DNA of 64,000 nucleotides from Pseudomonas anguilliseptica (GTDB lineage Bacteria > Pseudomonadota > Gammaproteobacteria > Pseudomonadales > Pseudomonadaceae), in assembly GCF_900105355.1 (NCBI RefSeq), contig NZ_FNSC01000001.1, positions 1,550,001 through 1,614,000 on the forward strand. Reading direction: 5' to 3'. The notes under the pieces were generated by a model that did not search any database, was not told where the DNA came from, and saw only the letters and a program-made list of their open reading frames with translations. The position numbers were made by a program, and so were the translations under genes. Shown here piece by piece: positions 1 to 8,497 of this stretch (position 1 is the stretch's first letter; every line of letters begins with the position of its first letter).

Positions 1-243
1 TGGCTGATGGCCGAAAGCACCAAACGCCATAGCATCCAACGCTATAAGGGTCTCGGTGAAATGAACCCGGATCAACTCTGGGAAACCACCATGGACCCGG
101 AAGTGCGTCGCATGCTCAAGGTGCGTATCGAAGACGCGATCGCCGCCGATCAGATCTTCAACACCCTGATGGGCGATGCCGTTGAACCGCGTCGGGACTT
201 TATCGAGACCAATGCACTGGCAGTGTCCAACCTGGACTTCTGA
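1..243 (+). CDS. gyrB: DNA gyrase subunit B, C-terminal end (partial)
   Basis: The window opens inside this gene, and only the last 80 codons are present before the TGA stop. The visible part contains [18 protein letters not shown], the highly conserved Toprim/C-terminal segment of GyrB, followed by the MDP and VEPRRDFIE tail typical of the subunit. GyrB supplies the ATPase of DNA gyrase, which introduces negative supercoils. In Pseudomonas it is the fourth gene of the dnaA-dnaN-recF-gyrB origin cluster, which places the window close to oriC. An intrinsic terminator follows 70 bases downstream. Identity is certain. Confidence 0.97.
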   Translation, partial: WLMAESTKRHSIQRYKGLGEMNPDQLWETTMDPEVRRMLKVRIEDAIAADQIFNTLMGDAVEPRRDFIETNALAVSNLDF

Positions 244-311
244 TCAGCTGTCGACGGGCAGGTTAATTGTCATGATTGTGCGAGTTATTGTCATGATAAA
301 ACCTGTTACTA

Positions 312-336
312 CCCCGGCCTAGCGCCGGGGTTTTTC
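312..336 (+). terminator. Intrinsic terminator downstream of gyrB
   Basis: A 7-bp GC-only stem (CCCCGGC at 312-318, GCCGGGG at 324-330) with a 5-base loop is followed directly by TTTTT. The position, 70 bases after the gyrB stop, fits termination of the dnaA-gyrB transcript. Confidence 0.9.
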
Positions 337-590
337 ATTTTGGATCAGTACTTTAGAGAAAGCTGTGCAGTGTCGTTGAGCGTTATTTGTAGTGAAGCTA
401 CAGGGAAAGTAAGGAAAATATCGTTTTACGGATGTAAAAATCTGGGCGATCCGAGAGGCGGTCGATGCGTGGCAATTTAGGGCAATCGATACAGCGTCGC
501 CCATCAGCGTTATAAAGGTGAGTCTATGAAGGCTGATGCGATGCGCTAGCCCTAACGCTTCAACAATCGATTCCTAGAGCGCTCGTTGCT

Positions 591-613
591 TTGATCAAGA
601 ATTGATATCAATT
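591..613. promoter_or_regulatory. Double palindrome upstream of the PHP-ATPase gene
   Basis: Two adjacent palindromes lie just before the start of the ATPase gene: TTGATCAA at 591-598 and the perfect 14-base AATTGATATCAATT at 600-613. They share the TTGAT..ATCAA half-site pattern, so they may be an operator. No regulator gene is adjacent, and the function is inferred only from position and symmetry. Confidence 0.4.
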
Positions 614-633
614 AGCTCAACGTAGGAAGAAAT

Positions 634-3289
634 ATGAGCGACCAATACACCTTCGCGAAATTCTGGCGCTGTGCCCTACAGGTCAACCCTGTCGGCTACA
701 ACGGCACTTATCGGGGCGCTGACCACGGTCTGGATGAGCAGAGCTACAACCAATCCCTGCTCCAAAAATGCCTTGAGCTGGGCATCACTGTGGTTGGTTT
801 GGCCGATCATGGCAGTGTTGGCAGCGTCGATGCTTTGCGTCAGGTTCTCCAGCCGCATGGGATCGTGGTGTTCCCTGGCTTTGAGATTGCCTCGAACGAT
901 AAGACCCATTACGTCTGCCTATTCTCTGAGGATACAACCGGGCAACTGCTCGAACGCTACTTGGGCAGCCTCGACCTGCTTGACCCGTCGGATGGTGTTC
1001 GTCCATCTAGGTTGAGTTCAGAGCAGTTGATCGAGAAGGTAGATCAGCTCGGTGGATTTATTTATGCCGCGCATTGCACGCAGGACAGTAGTCTTCTGAA
1101 AAACCACCTCCAGCATGTGTGGAAGCACCCCAAGTTGCGTGCGGCTCAGATTCCGGGCTCGATAGATGATTTGGCAGGTGTAGAAAGTGATTTCTATCGA
1201 AAGGTGTTACTGAATAAAAACGACGCCTACCGGCGCGACCGTCCCATGGCAGTCATCAATGCCAAAGATATCGCGAAACCAGAGGACTTGGAGCAGCCTG
1301 GGGCCACATGCCTGATTAAGATGACACACCCCAACTTTGCAGCCTTCAAGGTTGCGTTTCTCGACCCTGGATCGCGTACTCGGCTGAACTCGCAACAAGC
1401 TCAAAGCCCGATTGGAAAAGTGGTCAGCATGACCGTTTCGGGTGGCTACCTTGATGGCGTCCGAGTGGATTTCTCCGATCACCTAAACACTGTTATTGGT
1501 GGACGCGGGACGGGCAAGTCAACTTTGCTGGAATGTCTGCGCTTTGCCTTGAACTGCCCGCCCAAAGGGAAGCAGGCTCTGAAGCTTCATCTAGAGATCA
1601 TCAAGGAGAACCTCGGGTGCTCGGCAGGCCGTGTAGATCTGGTTGTGGTCTCATCGACCCAGAATGGCAAGCAATACACCGTTTCACGGCGTTATGGCGA
1701 ACCGCCAATGGTTCGTGACTCGGACGGCAACGTTTCTACCTTCCTCCCGCGAGATCTACTGCCCGACATTGATATCTATGGGCAGAACGAGATTTACGAG
1801 TTGGCACAGGATGAAAGCAGTCGGGTGCAGTTGTTGGATCGCTTCCTTCCTCAAGATGGGGAGTATGAGGAGAAGAGCGCTGATGTTCGCATGCGTTTGA
1901 CCGAGAACCAGCAGAAGCTCGCTAAGTCCTTGTCCGACCTCGATGATGTGACGGCGCAGGTGGATCGCTTGCCCAAGCTAGAGGAACAGCTAGCCGGTTT
2001 TGAAGAACTGGGCATCAAGGAAAAACTAGCCAAGACAGCACTGCTCGCCAGAGAGCGGGAGATAGCGAAAAGCTCCACGGAGAGCGAGCAGTCCCTACGG
2101 GATGCCCTTACCAATTTTCGTGACAGCCTGCCTGACCTCACCTTCATCAATGATGAAGCCCTTGAAGGCGTGCCTGATGCTGCCCAGTTGATTGCCATGC
2201 GCACGACGCTGGAGGGAGCCAGACAAGGTTTCGCCTCTCATCTGGCTGAAATGAGTGCTTTGCTGGATAAGGCGGCCGGTTTGTTCACCGCACAGCATGA
2301 GGCTTGGCAGCAGGCCATTCAAAAACATGAGGTAGAACTGGAAAAGGCGCTTAGGGCGTTACCTGATACGGCGGGCAAGAGCGGGCAAGAGGTCGGTACT
2401 GCATATCAGAAGCTCATGACCGACATCGAGCGCATCAAGCCAATGAAGCCACGGCTGACGACGCACGAGGGGCAAGGCAACATTTTGAAGCATGAGCGTC
2501 GCAATCTGTTGGCCGAGTTATCTGACTTACGAGGGCAGCGCATTCAAGCCTTGCAGAAGGCCGCAAAGCGCTTGAGCAAGAGGCTAGATGCAAAGCTCAA
2601 GATCGAAATCGTGCCAGAAGCGGATCGCTCTCCACTGAAAAGCTTCCTGTTAGGATGCAAACTTGAAGGTGTCGGGGAAAAGCGGCTGGCCTGGATAGAT
2701 GAGGCTGATGCGATCAGCCCCCTGTCGTTGGTGCAGTCTATCCAGGGAGGCTCAGTTCTTGTTCAGCTGGACTGGGGGGCCTCGCAGCTGGTGGCTGATG
2801 CCCTAACCAAGCTCCAACCGTCTCAGCTTATGGAGCTAGAAGCTCTGGAGCTGGAGCACCGGGTAGATATCTTCCTGAACGTTGCTCATGGGCAGGCTGA
2901 TCCAGTGTTCCGCCCGCTCAACAAATTGTCGACTGGGCAGCAATGCACAGCAATCTTGCACATGTTGTTGCTGGAGAACACAGATCCGTTGTTTATGGAT
3001 CAGCCGGAAGACAACCTTAGATAACGCTTTCATCGCGGATCGGATTGTTACCGAGCTGCGGGATGCCAAAACCACTCGACAGTTTCTTTTTGCGACGCAC
3101 AACGCGAACATCCCCGTCTTTGGTGATGCTGAGTGGATTGGCGTTTTTACTGCTGCTGAGAACCAAGGTTGTCTCGGGCTGGATGCTCAACGGTCGATTG
3201 ATGTGCCTGAAATCCGTGATCAGGTGGCCAGCATTTTGGAGGGCGGGCGTGATGCCTTTATTCAACGCAAGGAGAAATACGAGTTCTAG
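634..3289 (+). pseudogene. PHP-domain/ABC-type ATPase (TrlF/Ppl-like), frameshifted near the 3' end
   Basis: The intact protein would have about 884 residues. It has an N-terminal PHP-type phosphoesterase domain (residues ~1-260; GLADHGS near 56, AAHC near 150), Walker A GGRGTGKST at 289-297, a coiled-coil middle (~410-640), an ABC-like LSTGQQ signature, Walker B PLFMDQPEDNL (~785) and an H-loop FLFATHN. The usual HxH of PHP motif I reads QVN here, so metal binding may be weakened. An apparent extra A at ~3019 turns D-loop DNLD into DNLR-stop. Dropping it restores 90 further codons ending at 3289. Proteins pairing a PHP domain with an SMC-like ATPase include Ppl, reported as anti-phage, so a defence role is likely by family and neighbours. 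AGGAAG precedes the ATG. Base composition is more A/T-rich than the core genes. Real mutation, sequencing error and programmed shift cannot be told apart here. Confidence 0.82.
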
Positions 3290-3540
3290 GCTAAACGCGC
3301 CGCCTTGGAGACTGTCGGGCGAATTTTCTGATGGCGTGGGTCGGCGGTTGGGGAGTCGAACCGGGCTGCGCATGACGGGCGCTATGTTCAATGATGCCCA
3401 GCTCCGGACAGGGTGCTGGCGACTACTTCAGCATTATGTGGCTACCGGGCACCTGGGGTGTGGTGCCGCAGTCAGGAGGCACTTGGTCGGTGTGTTACTG
3501 GCGGGGGTGCCAACCCGCTTGCCAAACGACGGCTACCCTG
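3290..3540. other. Gene-free spacer inside the island
   Basis: About 250 bases between the ATPase gene and the toxin-antitoxin operator. Open frames here are only extensions of neighbouring genes and show no recognisable domain. No transposon end or RNA gene could be supported. Confidence 0.5.
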
Positions 3541-3570
3541 TCACTGTAAATACGAATGTCATTACAGTGA
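3541..3570. promoter_or_regulatory. Inverted-repeat operator of the RelB/RelE module
   Basis: A perfect 9-bp inverted repeat, TCACTGTAA (3541-3549) and TTACAGTGA (3562-3570), has a 12-base centre and ends 10 bases before the antitoxin ATG. RelB-family antitoxins have ribbon-helix-helix DNA-binding domains and repress their own operon with the toxin at such palindromes, so this is the probable autoregulatory operator. Confidence 0.75.
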
Positions 3571-3580
3571 GGACCGCACC

Positions 3581-3820
3581 ATGGCGTCCATCAATATCCG
3601 CATCGACGACGAGCTTAAGGCGCGTGCTTACCAGGAGCTGGAAAAGCTCGGCGTCACCCCCTCTGAACTGATGCGCCAGGCTTTGCAGTATGTGGCCGAG
3701 CGCGGACAGTTGCCATTTCGCCCGGTGCTGATGACCGAGGAAGATGAAGCGTTAGTCGCCACGGTTCGTGAGCGCCTGGCCGCTCCGCAGCGCGTGAAGG
3801 TCTCGCTGGATGATCTATAG
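3581..3820 (+). CDS. RelB/DinJ-family antitoxin
   Basis: A 79-residue protein. The N-terminus MASINIRIDDELKARAYQEL followed by GVTPSELMRQAL is the ribbon-helix-helix DNA-binding fold of RelB/DinJ antitoxins. The C-terminal ~35 residues would wrap the toxin. The ATG at 3581 is chosen because it begins the family-typical IRIDDELK strand and lies just after a perfect palindromic operator; a longer upstream frame would run through that operator. The gene overlaps the downstream toxin by 11 bases, the usual arrangement for coupled synthesis. It would neutralise the toxin and repress the operon. Confidence 0.88.
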   Translation: MASINIRIDDELKARAYQELEKLGVTPSELMRQALQYVAERGQLPFRPVLMTEEDEALVATVRERLAAPQRVKVSLDDL

Positions 3821-4097
3821 CCTCGAATTTGATGCACGGGCATTGAAGGAATGGCAAAAGCTGGGTGATACCGTTCGCCAGCAGCTCAAGAAAAAGCTCG
3901 CTGAGGTATTGCTGAATCCGCGAATCGAAGCCAACCGCCTCCATTCGCTGCCTGACTGCTACAAGATCAAACTGCGCAGCAGTGGTTATCGCTTGGTGTA
4001 CCAGGTGATCGACCATGAGGTGGTGGTATTTATGGTGGCGGTTGATCGCCGTGAACGTGAGCAGGCATACCGCAAGGCAGCCGAGCGCCTTAAGTAG
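3810..4097 (+). CDS. RelE/ParE-superfamily toxin
   Basis: A 95-residue basic protein starting inside the antitoxin gene (11-base overlap). It has the RelE-type pattern: MIYSLEFDARALKEWQKL, a central LPDCYKIKLRSSGYRLVYQV strand with the basic residues used for ribosome-bound mRNA cleavage, and a C-terminal VAVDRREREQAYRKA helix. RelE toxins cleave mRNA codons in the ribosomal A site and slow growth when the antitoxin is degraded. Placement between two defence-type genes suggests island maintenance or a phage-response role, but that is inference. Confidence 0.88.
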   Translation: MIYSLEFDARALKEWQKLGDTVRQQLKKKLAEVLLNPRIEANRLHSLPDCYKIKLRSSGYRLVYQVIDHEVVVFMVAVDRREREQAYRKAAERLK

Positions 4098-4148
4098 CGG
4101 ATTAGGCCAGCTGTTTCCCTAACGACTGAAAAAGGTGGTCTCGGCACG

Positions 4149-6536
4149 ATGGATGGCGGTGATCTGCTTGAGCATTTACGGGCCGAAAATGCGCGCTTGA
4201 TCGCGTTGTTGCAAGTGCATGGCATTGAGTGGCGTTTGCCTGACGAGCCTCCGCTAGTTGAACTGGCTAGCCCGCCTCCACTGATAAGTTCGAGTCTAGA
4301 CACGGATGCCAAGCTGGCGCTGTTCAAGCGATTGTTTCAGGGGCGAACCGATGTGTTTCCCATGCGCTGGGAAAGCAAGGCCGGTAAAACAGGCTATTCA
4401 CCCGCGTGCGCCAATGAATGGCGAGTGGGTGTGTGCGAGAAGCCACGGATCAAATGTGGGGACTGCTCGTACCGCCAGCTTCTGCCGCTGAACGATCAGG
4501 TGCTCTATAAGCATCTGGCCGGAGATATTGTTATCGGCGTTTACCCCTTGCTGCCGGATGACAGCTGCTACTTTCTGGCGGTGGATTTTGACGAAGCCGA
4601 TTGGCGCGCGGATGTCACGGCTTTCGCTCAGTCATGCCGTGAGCTGGGTGTGCCCATGGCATTGGAAATATCCCGCTCAGGCAACGGGGCGCATGCATGG
4701 ATTTTCTTCGAGCGTAATGTCCCTGCCCATGAGGCTCGCCTGCTAGGCTCCGCGATCATCAGCCATACCTGCGAGCGTACCCGGCAACTGACGCTGGGCT
4801 CGCATGACCGGCTGTTTCCAAATCAGGACAGCATGCCCAAAGGCGGCTTTGGCAACTTGATTGCCCTGCCCTTGCAGAAGCGAGCCCGCGCGCTTGGAGG
4901 CAGTGTTTTTGTCGATGAGACGCTGACGCCCTATCCCGATCAGTGGGCATTTCTGGCCAGTATTCAGGCTATGCCTGTGCAGGACATTGCGCCGACAACC
5001 CTGCGGGCCACTGGCGGTCGCCATCCACTGGATGTCAGCGCAGTGGCGGATGACGATGAGCTGAAACCCTGGCATCGCACACCGGTCAAGACTCAGAAAT
5101 TAGCGTGTGCGCTGCCCGCATCAGTGAACGTGACCCTGGCCAACCAGATCTATTTCAACAAATCGGAATTGCCGCAGCCATTGGTCAACAAGCTCATTCG
5201 CTTGGCGGCTTTTCAGAACCCTGAGTTTTACAAGGCACAGGCTATGCGCATGTCCGTGTGGAATACGGCGCGGATCATCGGCTGTGCGGAAAACTTTCCC
5301 CAGCATATTGCTGTGCCGCGTGGTTGCCTGGATGACGTGCAAACGTTATTGCATGACAACGGGATTGAGCTGGTACTGCACGATGAGCGCTTCGCAGGAG
5401 AGCCCATCGATGTCTACTTTGCGGGCACGCTACGCCCGGATCAAGAGGCTGCTCTCGAAGGCATGTTGGCGCACGACACCGGCGTCCTCTGTGCGCCCAC
5501 TGCTTTTGGGAAAACCGTCACGGCTGCCGCGCTGATTGCCCAGCGTGGTGTGAACACGCTGGTGCTGGTGCACCGGACGGAGTTGCTCCAGCAGTGGAAG
5601 GAGCGGTTGCAGGCGTTTCTGGGTGCAGACAAAACGAAAGTCGGCACCATCGGCGGTGGTAAGGCCAAGCCGACAGGCATCATCGATATTGCCGTAATGC
5701 AGTCCTTGTCGCGGCAGGGCGAAGTCAGCGAGCAGGTGAAAAACTACGGGCAAATCATCGTAGATGAGTGCCACCACCTGTCAGCTTTTTCGTTCGAGGC
5801 CCTCCTCAAGGCTGCTGGGGCTAAATATGTGGTGGGGCTGACCGCTACACCCATACGTCGTGATGGTAAGCAGCCGATTATTTTCATGCAGTGCGGGCCC
5901 ATTCGGCATACAGCGAGTAGGCCTGAGAGTGCTCCAGCTGATCTGGCCGTGACGCCGCAGTGGCTTTCTCGACCGATAGTCATGCCTGAAGGGGCAGGCA
6001 TCCAGGATGTTTTCTTGCAGGTGTGCAGCGACACAGAGCGAACAGCCAAGATAGTTGCCGAGGTAGGTGACTCTTTTGACCAAGGTCGGAAGATTCTGGT
6101 GCTGACTGAGCGAACGGATCACCTCAACGCCATTGAGGAGCAGCTGGTTGGTCGGGTCGAGAATCTGTTCACTCTGCATGGGCGGATGTCCAAGAAGCAA
6201 CGCGCGGTGCTAATCGACGGATTGGAAGCACTGCCACCCGATGCCCCACGGGTGATCCTGGCAACCGGGAAATTGGTTGGGGAAGGTTTCGACCACCCGG
6301 CACTGGATACCTTGGTACTGGCTATGCCGGTTTCCTGGAAGGGCACTCTCCAGCAGTATGCGGGCCGCCTTCACCGGGAACATGCGAGTAAGGCGGATGT
6401 GCGCATCATCGACTTCATTGATGCCGGACATCCTGCTTTGCTGCGGATGTGGAGCAAGCGCCAGGCGGGATACAAGGCTATGGGGTATCGACTTGCTGAT
6501 TCGTCCAGCTCAATGGAGCTGCTGGCAAAGGGCTAA
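4149..6536 (+). CDS. TOTE-type primase-helicase (AEP primase domain + superfamily 2 helicase)
   Basis: A 795-residue protein. Residues ~1-25 are a short helical segment. Residues ~50-260 match the archaeo-eukaryotic primase domain of TOTE conflict systems: GYSPACANEW, a KCGDCSYR Cys pair, HLAGD, AVDFD (metal aspartates near 146), SRSGNGAHAWIFF (~174-186) and DRLFPNQD. A superfamily 2 helicase follows: Walker A APTAFGKT (~448), DECHH (~538), GLTATP and the C-terminal QYAGRLHREH arginine-finger motif (~734). TOTE proteins were described by comparative genomics as conflict-system enzymes that may prime and unwind nucleic acid of invaders; the activity is not proven by sequence. AAGGTGG lies about 9 bases before the ATG. 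No separate nuclease gene is adjacent, so this would be a stand-alone form. Confidence 0.88.
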   Translation: MDGGDLLEHLRAENARLIALLQVHGIEWRLPDEPPLVELASPPPLISSSLDTDAKLALFKRLFQGRTDVFPMRWESKAGKTGYSPACANEWRVGVCEKPRIKCGDCSYRQLLPLNDQVLYKHLAGDIVIGVYPLLPDDSCYFLAVDFDEADWRADVTAFAQSCRELGVPMALEISRSGNGAHAWIFFERNVPAHEARLLGSAIISHTCERTRQLTLGSHDRLFPNQDSMPKGGFGNLIALPLQKRARALGGSVFVDETLTPYPDQWAFLASIQAMPVQDIAPTTLRATGGRHPLDVSAVADDDELKPWHRTPVKTQKLACALPASVNVTLANQIYFNKSELPQPLVNKLIRLAAFQNPEFYKAQAMRMSVWNTARIIGCAENFPQHIAVPRGCLDDVQTLLHDNGIELVLHDERFAGEPIDVYFAGTLRPDQEAALEGMLAHDTGVLCAPTAFGKTVTAAALIAQRGVNTLVLVHRTELLQQWKERLQAFLGADKTKVGTIGGGKAKPTGIIDIAVMQSLSRQGEVSEQVKNYGQIIVDECHHLSAFSFEALLKAAGAKYVVGLTATPIRRDGKQPIIFMQCGPIRHTASRPESAPADLAVTPQWLSRPIVMPEGAGIQDVFLQVCSDTERTAKIVAEVGDSFDQGRKILVLTERTDHLNAIEEQLVGRVENLFTLHGRMSKKQRAVLIDGLEALPPDAPRVILATGKLVGEGFDHPALDTLVLAMPVSWKGTLQQYAGRLHREHASKADVRIIDFIDAGHPALLRMWSKRQAGYKAMGYRLADSSSSMELLAKG

Positions 6537-6699
6537 TGAGTCCTCATACAGCCACCAAGCTTTCCGTCCGTCGGAGGTGGAAAGTGGCTGTTTCCTACTC
6601 TGTGGATTCGCCGTAATCTGAGCCGCATTGACAGGTTGTCAATCCAACCAAGCCCTCAGGCCGGTAGGTTGTATGACTGAAATGTAGTGCCGATGGCAG

Positions 6700-6780
6700 C
6701 TAGTTTCAGGTGCTTGCGGAAAATGACATTAATAGTGGTCATTTCTACAGGAAATGACACTTAATGTGGCTCAATCATGC
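6700..6780. repeat. Cluster of AAATGAC direct and inverted repeats, possible mobile-element end
   Basis: Three copies of GAAATGAC lie within 40 bases: GAAAATGAC (6719-6727), the inverse GTCATTTC (6738-6745) and GAAATGAC (6751-6758). The outer two are each followed by a related trailing ATTAA or ACTTAA. Repeated transposase-binding sites of this kind occur at termini of IS21-like and Tn7-like elements. No transposase remains, so this may be a remnant at the right boundary of the island. The rest of 6537-6878 holds no gene I can support. Confidence 0.4.
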
Positions 6781-6878
6781 CAATTATCGCGCCCAATTCT
6801 CCTGTAAGTTATTGATTTATATAGAGTTGTGAATGACAGGTTTATCGCCCGTCGACACAGCCACCGCTCGTATCAGCC

Positions 6879-6912
6879 AAAAAAAATGCCCCGGATATCC
6901 GGGGCATTTTTA
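6879..6912. terminator. Bidirectional intrinsic terminator
   Basis: A long symmetric hairpin with arms ATGCCCCGG and CCGGGGCAT and loop ATAT is flanked by A-runs on the left and T-runs on the right, so it can stop transcription from either side. It ends the minus-strand phospholipid operon 11 bases after the cdsA-like stop and would also stop readthrough from the island. Confidence 0.9.
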
Positions 6913-6923
6913 TTCCGCTCGGC

Positions 6924-7865
6924 TCAAGCCAATGACACCCACCAGTAGCGCACGAAGTGGAAGAAGATCGGCGCGGCGAAACACACCGAGTCGAGGCGGT
7001 CGAGCATGCCGCCGTGGCCTTCGATCATATGGCCCCAGTCCTTTACCCCGCGGTCGCGTTTGATCGCCGACATCACCAGGCCACCGGAAAAGCCCAGCAG
7101 GTTGACGGTCAGGGCCATCAAAGCGGCCTGCCAGAAGCTGAACGGGGTGATCCAGCACAGCAGCGCGCCGACCAGGCAGGACAGGCTGACGCCGCCGACA
7201 AAGCCCTCGACGGTTTTCGACGGCGACAGACGTGGCGCGATCTTGTGCTTGCCGAACAACTTGCCGCAGACGTACTGCAGCACATCAGACAGCTGCACCA
7301 CGATGATCAGCCAGGCGATCAGCAGCAGGTTGTGCCCTTCATAGCCCGGTATGTCCAGGGTCAGCAGTGCGGGAACCGAGGAGATGCAGTACACCGCGAT
7401 CATCAGCCCCCACTGCACCTTTGACGCACGTTCGAGAAAGCGCGTGGTATCGCCGCCCAGGGAGGCCAGGATCGGCAGCAGCAGGAACAGATACACAGGT
7501 ATAAATATGGCGAACAGGCCGTACCAGTCCAGGGCGATCAGCAGGTATTGCATGGGTAGGGCGAAGTAGAAGGCCGCCACCAGAGCCGGGTAGTCGCTGC
7601 GCCGCGTTGGTGTGAGGGTCATAAACTCGCGCAGGGCGTAGAACGAGACGAAGTAGAACAGCAGAATCACGCCCAGGTTGCCGAGCAGGAAGGCGATGCC
7701 AATCACCAGCACCATGACCCACCAGGCGTTGATCCGTGCATTGAGGTTGTCGACTACCGGGTTGGCGCTGCCGCCACTGCGCCACTTGAGGAAATAGCCG
7801 ATGGCCGAGGCGAGCAGCAACAGCGCGCCGATACCGGCGAACAGCAGCAGGGTGTTGTTATCCAT
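6924..7865 (-). CDS. CDP-diacylglycerol synthase-like protein (CdsA/YnbB type)
   Basis: A 313-residue polytopic membrane protein with about eight hydrophobic segments. Residues ~258-292 contain the CDP-diglyceride synthase signature (SAIKRDRGVKDWG, then GHGGMLDRLDS). The family condenses phosphatidate with CTP to give CDP-diacylglycerol, the activated donor for CDP-alcohol phosphatidyltransferases. This is not the housekeeping cdsA: it is the last gene of a ynb-like operon and resembles E. coli YnbB, a CdsA paralogue that has been linked to glycolipid MPIase synthesis. The gene starts 1 base after the acyltransferase stop, implying coupling. The pairing with a CDP-alcohol phosphatidyltransferase gene upstream suggests a dedicated lipid pathway. 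Confidence 0.85.
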   Translation of the reverse strand: MDNNTLLLFAGIGALLLLASAIGYFLKWRSGGSANPVVDNLNARINAWWVMVLVIGIAFLLGNLGVILLFYFVSFYALREFMTLTPTRRSDYPALVAAFYFALPMQYLLIALDWYGLFAIFIPVYLFLLLPILASLGGDTTRFLERASKVQWGLMIAVYCISSVPALLTLDIPGYEGHNLLLIAWLIIVVQLSDVLQYVCGKLFGKHKIAPRLSPSKTVEGFVGGVSLSCLVGALLCWITPFSFWQAALMALTVNLLGFSGGLVMSAIKRDRGVKDWGHMIEGHGGMLDRLDSVCFAAPIFFHFVRYWWVSLA

Positions 7866-7866
7866 C

Positions 7867-8487
7867 TCAAGCTTCCTCGGGTGCTAGGGCCAATAAGGCG
7901 TTACGGGCGCGCTCGAGGAACGCCTGCTTGCTTTCATCTTCCATATGTTCCAGCGGCGTGCCGAAGCTCAGGGTGCACAGCAGTGGCAACGGCAACGCCC
8001 TACCCTTGGGCATGACCCGGTTAAGGTTGGCAATCCACACCGGCACCAGTTCGATCTCGGGACGCAGCCGGGTCAGGTGGTACAGGCCGCTCTTGAACGG
8101 CAGCAAGCCGTCCTCCAGGTTGCGCGTGCCCTCGGGAAAGAGGATCAGCGAGTCGCCTTGATCCAGGGCATCGAGCATGGGCTGCAGTGGGTTGGCTTGT
8201 GGCGTGGCGCGCTCGCGGTCGATCAGTACGCCGTTGAATACGTTATTGATCAGGTAGCGCCGCACGCCGTCACGCTGCTAGTAGTCCGCGCCGGCTACCG
8301 GTCGGGTACGGCGCCGCAGTTCATCGGGCAGCGATGCCCAGAGCAGGACGAAATCGCCGTGGCTGCTGTGGTTGGCGTAATACAGCCGTTGCACAGGTTG
8401 TGGCGTGCAACCGAGCCACAGCGCGCGGGCGCCGGTAAGCAGGCGCGCAGCCGAGGTGATAACGAAGGCGGTGAGGGATGCGAGCAT
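7867..8487 (-). pseudogene. PlsC-like 1-acylglycerol-3-phosphate acyltransferase, in-frame amber codon
   Basis: One reading frame runs from the ATG at 8487 (AAGGAG upstream) to 7867, about 206 codons, but codon 70 (8278-8280) is TAG. Both halves are family-like. The first has the catalytic NHSSHGD (NHx4D motif I, near residue 39). The second has LFPEGTRN (acceptor-binding motif III) and VPVWI. The context ADY-stop-QRDGVRRYL suggests a TGG-to-TAG change at a tryptophan, a single base substitution. PlsC enzymes acylate lysophosphatidate to phosphatidate, the substrate of the CdsA-like product encoded next. Unless the stop is suppressed or is a sequence error, the enzyme is lost. Confidence 0.82.
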
Positions 8488-8497
8488 GGACGACTCC

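Larger units (their letters stand above)
244..633. other. gyrB-island junction, no gene seen
   Basis: This stretch holds the gyrB terminator. It also has an exact 11-base direct repeat, ATTGTCATGAT, at 266-276 and 287-297, with starts 21 bases apart. From about 340 it is A/T-richer sequence without a convincing gene. It is the left junction between the core chromosome and the inserted genes. No integrase or tRNA is present. Confidence 0.6.

Noticed and set aside
244..633. Short minus-strand open frame (61 codons, 319-504) in the gyrB-island junction
   Set aside because: It overlaps the gyrB terminator, and composition and start context do not support a gene.
3350..3365. tRNA T-loop-like motif (GGTTCGACTCC on the minus strand) suggesting a tRNA gene or attachment site
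   Set aside because: The flanking bases do not form a T-stem or acceptor stem, and no anticodon arm is present.
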